A DNA stretch of 64,000 nucleotides from the NCBI RefSeq assembly GCF_003285005.1, contig NZ_QMFA01000002.1:1-64000 (forward strand), in the 5' to 3' direction. The notes under the pieces are model-generated. The model did not search any database and was not told the DNA's origin. It saw nothing but the letters and a program-made list of their open reading frames with translations. Position 1 is the stretch's first letter, and each line of letters starts with the position of its first letter. This DNA is from Paenibacillus sp. YN15. GTDB taxonomy: Bacteria; Bacillota; Bacilli; Paenibacillales; NBRC-103111. Below are positions 31,917 to 40,623 of this stretch, one piece after another. Position numbers and translations under genes: made by a program.

Positions 31917-33368
31917 TTAAAGCCGCTCCAGGCTGGCCTTCAGCCGGCTCAAGGCTTCATTTTTGCCGATGATCTCCAGAATGTCGGTGGCGCCTCCCGG
32001 CGTGTTCATCAGACCGGAAACGGCTACCCGGGCGACCCACATAATGGCTCCGGCTTTAACGCCGGCGGCTTCGCCCAGATTTTTCAGCCGCTCGAACAGG
32101 GCGTCGTTCTCCCATACATCCGCTGCCTCCAGCGATTCGATGATGGCCGGGAGAAGCTGCTTGGCCAGCTCGGCGGTAACCTTGTTTTTCTTGTTGGCAA
32201 AAAGCTCAGTGTCCAGCTCCGGCATGGTTTCGAAGAAAGCCGCCAGCTCCGGAATCTGCGACAGCTTCTCCAGCCGGGATTGGATCAGGAGAAGGACTTT
32301 ATCCTTGTTGATTTCCGGCTTTGTGATGGCTTTGTCCAGGTAAGGAGCGGCCAGCCTGCGGAACTCCTCGGCAGGCAGCTTGCGGATATAGGCGCTGTTG
32401 AACCACAGAAGCTTGTCATAGTCGAATACGGCAGGGGACTTGTTGATGGTGTCCACGCTGAACACCCGGGCCAGCTCCTCCAGAGTGAAAAACTCTTCGT
32501 TGGTATTCCCGGGGCTCCATCCCAACAGCGCAATGTAGTTGATAATGGCCTCCGGCAAATATCCGTCATCCACCAGGTCCTGGAAGCTGACAGAGCCATG
32601 GCGCTTGGACAGCTTGGACACCGAACCGTCCTCATTCCGTCCCATAATCAGCGGCAGATGCACAAAAACCGGGGTTTCCCAGCCAAACATGCTGTACAGC
32701 TGCACATACAGGGGAGTGGAGGTCACATACTCCGATCCGCGCACCACATGGGTGATATCCATCAGATGGTCATCCACCACATTGGCCAGATTGTAGGTAG
32801 GGTAGCCGTCGGCCTTGATCAGAACCGCATCCTGAAGCTCCGCGTTGTCAATGGAGATTTCCCCGAACACCGTATCCGTGTAGGAGGTCGTGCCGGTCAG
32901 AGGATTCTTCTGACGGATGACATACGGCAATCCTGCCGCCAGCTTGGCTTCCACCTCCGCCTGGGACAGGTTCCGGCAGTGGCGGTCATAACCGCCGACA
33001 GCCTTTTCTCCCTGAAGGGAGGAGAGACGTTCTTTATCGCAGAAGCAGTAGTACGCATGGCCGTTCTCCACCAGCTTCCGCGCCTGCTCCAGATAAATCT
33101 CTTTGCGTTCGCTCTGTACGTAGGGCCCGCGGCTGCCTCCGATATCGGGGCCTTCATCATGGTGCAGTCCCGCCAGCTTCAGGGTATCGTAGATGACCTG
33201 GACAGCTTGGTCCACCAGCCGTTCACGGTCCGTATCCTCAATCCGCAGAATGAAGGTGCCTTCCTTGGATTTGGCCAGCAAATAGGCGTATAAAGCGGTT
33301 CTCAGGTTCCCGATATGCATGTATCCGGTTGGGCTTGGGGCAAATCTGGTTACGATGTGGTTCGTCAT
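31917..33368 (-). CDS. gltX: Glutamyl-tRNA synthetase
   Basis: The 483-residue enzyme has the class I motifs: HIGN at residues 18-21 (APSPTGYMHIGNLRTALYAY), the Cys-rich zinc-like insert YYCFCDKERLS and DRHCRNLS, VVRGSEYVTSTPLY and the KMSKS variant SKLSKRHGSVSF near residue 255. Length is normal. In most Bacillota the enzyme also charges tRNA-Gln for the amidotransferase route. AAGGAG is 13 bases upstream of the ATG. Single-gene unit with its own terminator. Confidence 0.95.
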   Translation of the reverse strand: MTNHIVTRFAPSPTGYMHIGNLRTALYAYLLAKSKEGTFILRIEDTDRERLVDQAVQVIYDTLKLAGLHHDEGPDIGGSRGPYVQSERKEIYLEQARKLVENGHAYYCFCDKERLSSLQGEKAVGGYDRHCRNLSQAEVEAKLAAGLPYVIRQKNPLTGTTSYTDTVFGEISIDNAELQDAVLIKADGYPTYNLANVVDDHLMDITHVVRGSEYVTSTPLYVQLYSMFGWETPVFVHLPLIMGRNEDGSVSKLSKRHGSVSFQDLVDDGYLPEAIINYIALLGWSPGNTNEEFFTLEELARVFSVDTINKSPAVFDYDKLLWFNSAYIRKLPAEEFRRLAAPYLDKAITKPEINKDKVLLLIQSRLEKLSQIPELAAFFETMPELDTELFANKKNKVTAELAKQLLPAIIESLEAADVWENDALFERLKNLGEAAGVKAGAIMWVARVAVSGLMNTPGGATDILEIIGKNEALSRLKASLERL

Positions 33369-33415
33369 GGTTACGTGGCTGCTCCTTCATGAAAACTTGT
33401 TATTGGCTACTCCAT

Positions 33416-33444
33416 ATTGTAGCAGGAACCTGACACAAAGCCAA
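33416..33444 (-). promoter_or_regulatory. Probable gltX promoter
   Basis: On the minus strand, TTGGCT (33439-33444), 17 bases and TACAAT (33416-33421). Confidence 0.5.
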
Positions 33445-33565
33445 TCCGGGGCCCGGGAATGAGTGAAAAGATTTTTTCAAGAAAAAATTAACTTGCTTCG
33501 CAACTCTTTCCGTTTGTCCGAGTATAACTTGGTATCAAACACATCAGCATGCGGAGGGTACATAC

Positions 33566-34180
33566 ATGGCGAGGTTCAGAAGAGTGGCTGCTTTGACTCT
33601 GGCCTTCTTCCTGGTGGCCGGAGGAGCGGCGATTGCCGGTTCCCGATGGGGCTCCTATGAAGGATATTCCAAGGTCCAGGTGAATGCCAATGGAACAACA
33701 ATTAACAGCGCGGTTCCCGCGATTATGATGAATGGCGCGACTATGCTGCCCTTGCGGGAGACTGCGACGGCGCTGAATTCCTTTATCAAGTGGGATGACG
33801 GCAACCAGACGGCCAATATCTACAGACCCAATGTGAACATGGTTGTGTCTCAGGAGCTGGATGTTGACAAGAAGGGAGCCGTAACCGGTGTCCCCAAGCC
33901 CTTCTTCAAGGCGCCATCGGGCTATAATATCAGTTTTTTTGTCTTCGTCCAGATGGATTCTCTTAAAACCACTGTGGACGGCTTTAAGATCAGCGTGCTT
34001 GACCCCAGCGGCAATGAGCTGGATAAGCGGGTTTCCTCGGAATCCATCTATGATTACCTGTGGTCCAATGCCGCCTTCAATATCAAGTTCTCCGAAGCCG
34101 GGAATTACACCGTCCGGTTCGCCCTCAAGGTCGATGGGGAATTCGTAACCGTAGGCGAGAAGCTGATCGTCTCGGAGTAG
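33566..34180 (+). CDS. Secreted stalk-domain (copper amine oxidase N-like) protein
   Basis: The 204-residue product has a signal peptide (RRVAALTLAFFLVAGGAAIAG) and a stalk domain at 35-90 (VQVNANGTTINSAVP, MLPLRETATALNSFIKWDDGNQTANIY). The C-terminal 100 residues form a beta-sandwich-like domain (ISFFVFVQMDSLKTTVDGFKI, NYTVRFALKVDGEFV), possibly an Ig-like or CalX-type domain. Probably cell-surface or extracellular; the function is unknown. Terminator at 34231 follows. Confidence 0.75.
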   Translation: MARFRRVAALTLAFFLVAGGAAIAGSRWGSYEGYSKVQVNANGTTINSAVPAIMMNGATMLPLRETATALNSFIKWDDGNQTANIYRPNVNMVVSQELDVDKKGAVTGVPKPFFKAPSGYNISFFVFVQMDSLKTTVDGFKISVLDPSGNELDKRVSSESIYDYLWSNAAFNIKFSEAGNYTVRFALKVDGEFVTVGEKLIVSE

Positions 34181-34230
34181 ACGCGCAAGCCTCAGGTCGC
34201 CTTCCAAAAACAAAACGATTATGTTACATT

Positions 34231-34260
34231 GAAAAGAGTCGCCGTCAGGTGGCTCTTTTC
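34231..34260 (+). terminator. Terminator of the stalk-domain gene
   Basis: AAAGAGTCGCC/GGTGGCTCTTT hairpin followed by T residues. Confidence 0.75.
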
Positions 34261-34311
34261 TTGTACGATATCCCGATAAACCAGATGCTGATTGAAGAAG
34301 GTGAATGACTG

Positions 34312-34803
34312 ATGAATCATAACAGTGGCAATTCATGGTTCGACCGTTTCGCCAATGCCGGCGAGAGCGATCCGGTTGTTGGCGGCGAACTGGCCCGCGG
34401 AGGCTATTCCGCTTTCAGCGACCTGCTGGACGGCTTGCGCCGGCATTTGGCCGCGGCGGAGGAGGAGCAAATCCCGCAACTGAAGGAACTGGTGAAAAAG
34501 GGCAGGAGCATGGTTCCCGATCCCGGAGCCATCAGTCCGTCCTGGGAAACCGTATGGGATGATTTCGACCGCTATATTACCTTTAAGCTGGAGGCGATGT
34601 CTGCCATAGCGGTGCCGGAGCGGGAAGGGGAATGGCAAATCGTCATGAACAATCCCTACACCAACGATGGAATCGCCTGCTATCCCGGGCTGACTTTTCC
34701 CGAGGCGGCTTATCTGTATGCCTATTTCCGCAAGGATTTGAAGAAGAATGAATATTTGCGGATGCAGAAAATCGTCAATTTGCTGGTAGTGCAGGGAGAC
34801 TGA
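34312..34803 (+). CDS. Conserved-looking protein, unknown function
   Basis: The 163-residue soluble protein has a helical first half (LLDGLRRHLAAAEEEQIPQLKELVKKG) given in parts as HLAAAEEEQIPQLKELV, and a second half with EGEWQIVMNNPYTNDGIACYPGLTF and YLYAYFRKDLKKNEYLRMQK. It has no signal peptide or membrane segment. GAAGGTGAATG precedes ATG 34312. It sits between a stalk-domain protein and DUF1292. I do not recognise the family; the residue pattern and codon use support a real gene. Confidence 0.65.
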   Translation: MNHNSGNSWFDRFANAGESDPVVGGELARGGYSAFSDLLDGLRRHLAAAEEEQIPQLKELVKKGRSMVPDPGAISPSWETVWDDFDRYITFKLEAMSAIAVPEREGEWQIVMNNPYTNDGIACYPGLTFPEAAYLYAYFRKDLKKNEYLRMQKIVNLLVVQGD

Positions 34804-34905
34804 CGGACCTTCCTTGCCGTTCCTTGCGGCGCTTCATTGACCTGCCTCTGGGAAAATGTTACGATACAAGAAGCACGTACATCACATGAAATGAGGTTTT
34901 CCTAA

Positions 34906-35208
34906 ATGACCGAACACAACCACGATTGCGGTTGCGGGCATGATCATGACCATGATCACGAAGAAGAAGTCTTCTTGATTGCCGATGAAGAAGGCGTCGA
35001 ACGCGAAATGGTAATGGTTTATTCCTTCGAATGCGACGAGAACGTATACGCTGTATTGCTTGACCGGAACAATCCGGAATCCGACGGCGTCATCTTCCGT
35101 ATTGAACAGGAAGGCGAGGATGCTTACCTGGTCAACATCGAGAACGATGAGGAGTGGCAGAAGGTTGTTGCCGCCTATGACGAAATTGTCGCTAACGAAC
35201 AACAATAA
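34906..35208 (+). CDS. DUF1292 (YrzB-like) protein
   Basis: The 100-residue protein has a His/Cys-rich N-terminus (HNHDCGCGHDHDHDHEEEVFL) in shortened form DCGCGHDHDHDH, then the DUF1292 core: FLIADEEGVEREMVMVYSFE, YAVLLDR and EEEWQKV-like ending (NDEEWQKVVAAYDEI). YrzB-type proteins are short acidic proteins of unknown role found beside mltG or ruvX in Bacilli; here the gene stands alone. The metal-binding-looking arm is longer than in some relatives. A terminator follows at 35233. Confidence 0.82.
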   Translation: MTEHNHDCGCGHDHDHDHEEEVFLIADEEGVEREMVMVYSFECDENVYAVLLDRNNPESDGVIFRIEQEGEDAYLVNIENDEEWQKVVAAYDEIVANEQQ

Positions 35209-35232
35209 AGGATGTTGGCAGTGAAAGAACAG

Positions 35233-35264
35233 AAGACCCGTTCCGGGAAGGGACGGGTCTTTTT
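35233..35264 (+). terminator. Terminator after the DUF1292 gene
   Basis: AGACCCGTTCC/GGGACGGGTCT hairpin with a T-run. Confidence 0.85.
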
Positions 35265-35319
35265 GGGTAATACGCTCTGCGGCAGCGATCAGGCCAAAAG
35301 GATACTGGGCGCATACCGC

Positions 35320-35739
35320 CTATTTGCGGGGGTTGTAATACATAACCCGGCCGTTGAACAGATGCAACTCGGCCTTCAGCTTCCGGGCCAGATGCTTGCA
35401 GAACTCATTGGCCTTGGACTTGTCCCCGTGGGTGGCTCCGTCAGGCAGGCTTACCTGGATATAATGGCGCTCCTGGCCATCGCGGCTTTCCGTGCCTACT
35501 CCGGTGACAATATACCGGTAAGCGTGGTGGTTGCCTTTTAGATAAAACCAGGTGTCCTTGCCTTTGGGTGCGGTTTCAATGGTATACGGAAAGCCCTTGT
35601 CATCGTATTCCCAGTCCAATTGCCGTCCCGTCAGCTCCAGTTGGCCCCGGTAGGCGGTCAGGAGCTCCCGCAGCTCCTCCAGGGATACGGACGGCACCGC
35701 AGATCCCTCCACCAGCTTGATATAAGCATTCTGGCTCAT
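35320..35739 (-). CDS. DUF1885-like protein
   Basis: The start at ATG 35739 (MSQNAYIKLVEGSAVPSVS) has GGAGGG seven bases upstream and gives 139 residues; an upstream in-frame ATG (35772) is rejected. The C-terminus THGDKSKANEFCKHLARKL, ELHLFNGRVMYYNPRK and the N-terminal IKLVEGSAVPS fit DUF1885 of Bacilli as I recall it. The role is unknown. It is convergent with the DUF1292 unit. A single-gene unit. Confidence 0.65.
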   Translation of the reverse strand: MSQNAYIKLVEGSAVPSVSLEELRELLTAYRGQLELTGRQLDWEYDDKGFPYTIETAPKGKDTWFYLKGNHHAYRYIVTGVGTESRDGQERHYIQVSLPDGATHGDKSKANEFCKHLARKLKAELHLFNGRVMYYNPRK

Positions 35740-35890
35740 AAACAATCCCTCCGTCAGCAGCGGTACCTTCACAATTTCGTCACTTGTATCATATCATTCC
35801 CCGGTGGGCCTGACAAATCAGTTTGAAAAAAATATGGTCCTGGGAGACTTTCCATGAGGAGTCAGGTCTTGTTTTTTGAGGAGGTAAAAT

Positions 35891-36076
35891 ATGGATTGCA
35901 TTACACCGAAAGAAGCAGCGTTAACGGTGAGCCGATGGCCTAAAGCTGCCATAGCGGCGGGCCGCCGTCATACTGTTGCGCTTCGATCCGACGGCACAGT
36001 GGCGGCTGTGGGCGATAATAAATATGGCCAATGTGAGGTAAACGGCCTGTGCGGCATCCGGCTGCCCGGCAACTGA
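35891..36076 (+). CDS. RCC1-repeat fragment
   Basis: The 61-residue product is preceded by GAGGAGG. Residues 12-50 match one blade of an RCC1 beta-propeller: VSRWPKAAIAAGRRHTVALR, then SDGTVAAVGDNKYGQCEV. Full RCC1-type bacterial proteins carry five to seven such blades, so this is a single repeat cut short by a TGA. It may be the broken start of a longer gene whose rest is lost or a small standalone peptide. No second blade was seen in the following bases in any frame. Confidence 0.6.
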   Translation: MDCITPKEAALTVSRWPKAAIAAGRRHTVALRSDGTVAAVGDNKYGQCEVNGLCGIRLPGN

Positions 36077-36098
36077 TTTTATAGAATCCGCAAAACCC

Positions 36099-36139
36099 AA
36101 AAAAACATCCCGCAAGCCTCGGCTGAGGCCTGCGGGATG
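36099..36139 (-). terminator. Terminator of the arginine decarboxylase gene
   Basis: CATCCCGCA/TGCGGGATG hairpin with an A-run on the left (T-run on the minus strand). Confidence 0.85.
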
Positions 36140-36158
36140 CTCTGTCTTTGGAGGGGCA

Positions 36159-37631
36159 TCAAAAGATCGCCGACGTCTCCACAATAACCTTGACGTATTC
36201 CAGAGTCCGGTCCTCCGGTCCCTTGACCGGCAGACCCACTTCCACATGGTCCACGATATAATCGATATTCTCCTGGGAGATAACCTCGCCCGGAAGCAGG
36301 ATGGGAATGCCTGGAGGATAGGCATAAATGAATTCGGCAATAATCCGGTCCGCCGATTCCCGGAAGGGGATCAGCTCGGTGTCGCCATAGAAGGCGTCGC
36401 GCGGCGACAGGGTCAACTGGGGGATAGGAGGCGTCTCCAGCACCACCAGCTCCATGGCCTGGCGGATATTGTAGTTCTCCTCGGACAGCTCCCGGAGAGC
36501 GGCCAGAAGCAGCTTCACGGTCCCCACATTGTCCCCCGGGGTAATAAAGCAGAGAATGTTGTACAGATCGGACATCTCCACCTCGATATTGTGGTGCTCC
36601 CGCAGCCAGTTCTCCACATCGAAGCCGGTAAGGCCCAGCTCCCGGACATGGATGGTCAGCTTGGTAGGGTCCAGATCATAGGTGGCGCCTTCACCCAGAA
36701 TCTCCCGACCGAAGCAGCGCAGGCCGGGAATCTCATTGATCCGCTCCCGGGCATAATCGCTGAGACGGATGGCCTCATCCGCCATAGCTGCCCCGTGAAG
36801 CGCCAGATTCCGCCGCGCGGCGTCCAGAGAGGCCAGCAGGATGTAGGAGGTGGAGGTGGTGGTCAGCATGCTGAACAGGGTCTGCACCCGCTTAAAGTTG
36901 ATCCGGTTGCCCCGCATGTTCAATATGGAGCTTTGGGTCATGGAGCCGCCCAGCTTGTGCATGCTGGTGGCGGCCATATCCGCTCCGGCTTCCATAGCCG
37001 ACAAGGGCAGCTTGTCGCTGAATCCGATAAGCGCTCCGTGGGCTTCATCCACCAAAACAGGAATATCGTAGCTGTGCACCACTTCGACGATTTCCCGGAG
37101 ATTGGCCGAGATGCCGAAGTAGGTGGGGTTGATGACCAGAACCGCCTTGGCGTCCGGATGCTTCTCCAGCGCCCGGCGGACGGAGCGGGTGGACACTCCG
37201 TGGTCGATGCCATATATGGGATCGCGGAAGGGCTTCAGAAAGATCGGCTTGGCTCCCGCCAGAATGATGGCGGAGAGCACAGACTTGTGAGCGTTCCGCG
37301 GTACGATAATTTTGTCGCCTTCATTGCACACGGCCATGATCATAGTCATAATGACTGTACTTGTGCCCTGTACGGAAAAGATTGTGTAGTCCGCTTTAAA
37401 AGCGTCCGCCGCAAGCCGCTGGGCTTCCCGGATTACCGCCGTCGGCTGGTGAAGATCATCCAGCGGGGCTATATTGATTAAATCGATGGACAAGGCATTG
37501 TCACCGATAAAATTCCGGAATTCAGGGTCCATGCCAACTCCTTTTTTGTGGCCGGGTATATGGAATTGGACTGGATTATTCCCCGCATGTCGAAGCAATG
37601 TGGAGAATAAAGGGGCTTGCAGGTGATCCAT
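36159..37631 (-). CDS. speA: Arginine/lysine/ornithine decarboxylase (SpeA-type)
   Basis: The 490-residue PLP enzyme begins at ATG 37631 (MDHLQAPLFSTLLRH), eight bases after GGAAGGG, the same length as B. subtilis SpeA. It shows HIPGHKKGVGMDPEF, STSxxI-type SVQGTSTVIMTMIMAV, the pyridoxal Asp in VLVDEAHGALIGF and the Schiff-base Lys in SMHKLGGSMTQSS. The arginine form starts polyamine synthesis via agmatine; a lysine decarboxylase cannot be excluded by eye. No agmatinase or spermidine synthase is adjacent. The open frame extends upstream without a start signal. Confidence 0.85.
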   Translation of the reverse strand: MDHLQAPLFSTLLRHAGNNPVQFHIPGHKKGVGMDPEFRNFIGDNALSIDLINIAPLDDLHQPTAVIREAQRLAADAFKADYTIFSVQGTSTVIMTMIMAVCNEGDKIIVPRNAHKSVLSAIILAGAKPIFLKPFRDPIYGIDHGVSTRSVRRALEKHPDAKAVLVINPTYFGISANLREIVEVVHSYDIPVLVDEAHGALIGFSDKLPLSAMEAGADMAATSMHKLGGSMTQSSILNMRGNRINFKRVQTLFSMLTTTSTSYILLASLDAARRNLALHGAAMADEAIRLSDYARERINEIPGLRCFGREILGEGATYDLDPTKLTIHVRELGLTGFDVENWLREHHNIEVEMSDLYNILCFITPGDNVGTVKLLLAALRELSEENYNIRQAMELVVLETPPIPQLTLSPRDAFYGDTELIPFRESADRIIAEFIYAYPPGIPILLPGEVISQENIDYIVDHVEVGLPVKGPEDRTLEYVKVIVETSAIF

Positions 37632-37902
37632 CAGAACATCCCTTCCTCTCTTGCGAATTCGTCGCGAAAAAATCAAACAAAATGAGTATATCAAATCGCA
37701 ACTAGGATGCAAGCATGAATTTTGCATTTTGGCTGATTTTTGTCCCGAAAGAGGGTCAGGACACAGAAATTTTCGGTTTTTAGCTGTTTTTTTTGTTGAA
37801 TTCGGAAGAATATGGGCGAAACCATGAACCTGATGGTGATCCGGACGGAATTCACCCTTTACATCACATGCAGCGAATCCGCCCTGCCTCCAACCTGACC
37901 GG

Positions 37903-39714
37903 CTATTCGGCGGTATCCAGAATGGACGCGGTCCATTGATCCGCCTCCCTTTCCCGCTCGGAAGCCCACAGCAGCAGCTCTGCTTGGGCTTGTCTGGCTT
38001 GCTGCGGCCAGTACGCTCCGCAGAGGGCTCCCGGCGCAGGCTCCTTGTCCGGCAAAAGCGGTAAAAGCGCCAATACTGCTTCCAGACGCTCTGCCATGCC
38101 GGCATACAATCCGGCTAACCTGTCAAGCTGCTCTCTTCCATTGCCTGCCGGCAGCAACATCCGGCTTGAAGCAAGATAAGCCGCCGCGCTTCTGCGGGCA
38201 TCCGCCATTGCTGCCAGACAAAAACGGTTTACCAAATACCGGCGTTTCACATCCTCCCCTTGGGCTGCTTGGTACCATGCCTCGTCGGCCAATCCTTGAC
38301 GCCACGCCTCCAGAGCAGCGTATCCCAGCTTGTAGCCCCGGTTTTCACTCATTGCCATGGTTTCCATCCTGAGCCGGAGGGAGGCAAGCAGGCTGTCAAC
38401 CGCCTGCGGCGCTTCAATTCTCCCCTCCATCCTGACCAAGGCGAAAGGCCAGTTGTCTACATACAAATAACCTCCTGTACGGGCCATATCCTCCTGAAAG
38501 ACAGGGTCGTGCTCATGCTGCTCGAAGGTTTCCTCATCAAAATAGGTCCGGCAAAAGAAAATGTTGCCCTGGTCCGCATACCCGGTGATAACGCCCCATT
38601 CAGGCGCTACCCGCAGATTGATGGCAACCGGCAGCCGATGGGCTTCCAAATCGGCAACGATCTGCTCCTTCACCCGCTTCCGCTCCTCCTTGCTAATCCT
38701 GTCCGCCCAAACCGGCTTGATCCCGTAGGCTTTAAAAGCGGGGGCCGCGCAGTCGCAGGCCACAAGAGCATCAGCGGCGCTGAAATCCCACACGGGTGCA
38801 AACGCCACCCGCCAGCAGGAGCCGGACACTCCCATGACGGTCTCATACGAGGTTTCTATTCCCATGGTCCGCAGCGAAAGGAGAAGGGCGCCTGCCCAAG
38901 AGCAATCCTTCCCTTTCCCAAAAGCCAGCGGTTCCACCCCTGTCACAATGTAAGAGTCCAGGCTGCCTGTTTCCCGGTACAACCTTGTTCTGTCCGGACT
39001 GTAGCAAATCCGCTCGCCCTCCCGGCAGCTGACAGCATGAATCCCATCCCCGTTCAAATAGATCAGAAGCAAATAATCCGGACCTTCATTTTCCGTAAGG
39101 CTGGGGAATTGCTCATGGTTGGCCTTAAACCCGTTCCAGCGGAAATACCGGTAATGGGCCAGCTTGTCCATAACGTCCCGGGAGTGGCGTCTGTTTCCGT
39201 AAAACCCCTGGATAAATTGCAGTTCTCCGGAACAGGCTGTATAAACGGGTGTGCCCTCCGGAGCTCCGTTGGCCAGCCGGATTTCCATCACTTCTCCTTC
39301 ACAGGCGCAAGCAAAAAATATGCCGGAGGGCGTTTCCAGCTTAACGAGAAGCAGCCTGATCCGGTCATCGGCCTCTGCAGCTGCGGCCAACTCTTCGTGC
39401 TGAACCCGAAGCTTCAGGCTGTCCCCGCTGACAAAAGCGTTTACCCGCTGCGTCACATCCTCCTGCTCCTCGCCATCGGTGTAAGTCGCCGAAAGCACCA
39501 TCAGCTGCCGGGGCAGCAGAATGCTGTCAATAGAGTGCCCCAGCACGCGGGACAAAAGCGGCAGGGTGGCTGTTTCGGGAATTGATTTTCCCGTTTCCCA
39601 CTTGGATACTGCCTGGGGACTGACGTTCAATTTTTCCGCCAACCGTTCCTGGGACAGACGCTTTTCCTTGCGGAGAAGGGCAATCCGTCCGCCGATTTTT
39701 TCCGCACTTAGCAT
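37903..39714 (-). CDS. XRE-type HTH regulator fused to a C39/BtrH-like domain
   Basis: ATG 39714 (AAGGAG eight bases upstream) gives 603 residues. Residues 3-60 are an XRE helix-turn-helix: RIALLRKEKRLSQERLAEKL, NVSPQAVSKWETGKSIPE. The middle part (~280-480) looks like a papain-like C39/BtrH-type domain: GKGKDCSWAGALLLSLRTMG (Cys), and PEWGVITGY where C39 enzymes have a His before the GY turn; here it is Glu-Trp. If the catalytic pair is incomplete, the domain may sense a ligand rather than cut. The C-terminal helices are unassigned. It could switch genes in response to a peptide or amino-acyl compound; targets unknown. Confidence 0.65.
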   Translation of the reverse strand: MLSAEKIGGRIALLRKEKRLSQERLAEKLNVSPQAVSKWETGKSIPETATLPLLSRVLGHSIDSILLPRQLMVLSATYTDGEEQEDVTQRVNAFVSGDSLKLRVQHEELAAAAEADDRIRLLLVKLETPSGIFFACACEGEVMEIRLANGAPEGTPVYTACSGELQFIQGFYGNRRHSRDVMDKLAHYRYFRWNGFKANHEQFPSLTENEGPDYLLLIYLNGDGIHAVSCREGERICYSPDRTRLYRETGSLDSYIVTGVEPLAFGKGKDCSWAGALLLSLRTMGIETSYETVMGVSGSCWRVAFAPVWDFSAADALVACDCAAPAFKAYGIKPVWADRISKEERKRVKEQIVADLEAHRLPVAINLRVAPEWGVITGYADQGNIFFCRTYFDEETFEQHEHDPVFQEDMARTGGYLYVDNWPFALVRMEGRIEAPQAVDSLLASLRLRMETMAMSENRGYKLGYAALEAWRQGLADEAWYQAAQGEDVKRRYLVNRFCLAAMADARRSAAAYLASSRMLLPAGNGREQLDRLAGLYAGMAERLEAVLALLPLLPDKEPAPGALCGAYWPQQARQAQAELLLWASEREREADQWTASILDTAE

Positions 39715-39877
39715 GAAACCAGCTCCTTCAAATAAATATGGCGCCGCCGTTCCGGTAGAGGAGGAGCAGCTACTGCATATTATCAGGAAGTCTGCGGCAA
39801 GAAACCATGTATCCGCATAGAAGTCGGACCGCTTTTTTCCCAACCGGGAGTTGAAGAATAAAATAAGCGTTACGTGT

Positions 39878-39908
39878 AAAAAACCTGCGGCCGAAGCCAG
39901 CAGGTTTT
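39878..39908 (-). terminator. Terminator of the TetR-ABC operon
   Basis: AAACCTGC/GCAGGTTT hairpin with an A-run on the left, just after the TetR stop on the minus strand. Confidence 0.8.
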
Positions 39909-39913
39909 GTGCA

Positions 39914-40585
39914 TCAGGAGCGTTTGCCAATCCCATGCAGCAGGGCGTCGATGGTCCAGTTGATTTCTTCTTCGTCGTCGATAGAAATTTCCGGCATTAA
40001 TATGGCATGGGTGAGCACCATACCGACGATGGTGGTGACGCTGAAGCGGAGGACGCGGAAGCTGGGCGCCTCCATAATCTGGCCCTGCGCCTGAAAGTGG
40101 GCGTATATCCGGCTGATCCGCGCAAATACATGCTCGCTGAACAGAATTTTCACCTGTGCAAGCAATTCCGGCTGAAAGGGCAGCTCCTGGATAACGATCC
40201 GCAGAATTTTCGCATTCTTCCGGGCGAAGTCCAGCCGGTCCCGGAGCACAGCCCTGTAGAAATCCTCGATTTGCGTATAAGGCTGGTCCAGCAGCTTGGC
40301 AAAATCCCTCATGAACAGAGGAGCGACGGTTTTGGCCAGGATGGGCCCCACAATGGACAGGAGCAGATCCTTTTTGGTCTTGTAATGGCGGAATATGGTG
40401 CCCTCGGCGACTCCTGCCCGCTGGGCGATTTCACTGGTGGAGGCGGCCGAATAGCCCTTTTCGGAAAAGATTTCAGTGGCAGCCTGGATGATCTTCAGCT
40501 GCTTTTCCGTTTTTTTGCTGTCGTCCCCTTCCATAAGCTGCAGCATATCCGCCAGCCATTGCTCAGTATTCTGTTCCACTGTCAT
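39914..40585 (-). CDS. TetR/AcrR-family repressor of the ABC operon
   Basis: The 223-residue protein has the TetR N-terminal fold: IIQAATEIFSEKGYSAASTS, EIAQRAGVAEGTIFRHYKTK. The C-terminal ligand domain has no recognised signature. It is the last gene of an operon whose promoter (42543-42571) is flanked by two TGAGT-AATC-ACTCA palindromes, the expected size for a TetR operator, so it likely represses its own operon until a drug or metabolite binds. Confidence 0.9.
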   Translation of the reverse strand: MTVEQNTEQWLADMLQLMEGDDSKKTEKQLKIIQAATEIFSEKGYSAASTSEIAQRAGVAEGTIFRHYKTKKDLLLSIVGPILAKTVAPLFMRDFAKLLDQPYTQIEDFYRAVLRDRLDFARKNAKILRIVIQELPFQPELLAQVKILFSEHVFARISRIYAHFQAQGQIMEAPSFRVLRFSVTTIVGMVLTHAILMPEISIDDEEEINWTIDALLHGIGKRS

Positions 40586-40623
40586 CTCCTCCGTGAAAGA
40601 AACCGTATTCTTGCACTACCTTA

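Noticed and set aside
37632-38105. Upstream extension of the arginine decarboxylase
   Set aside because: The extra 158 residues are low in family similarity, overlap the XRE gene and exceed the normal 490-residue length.
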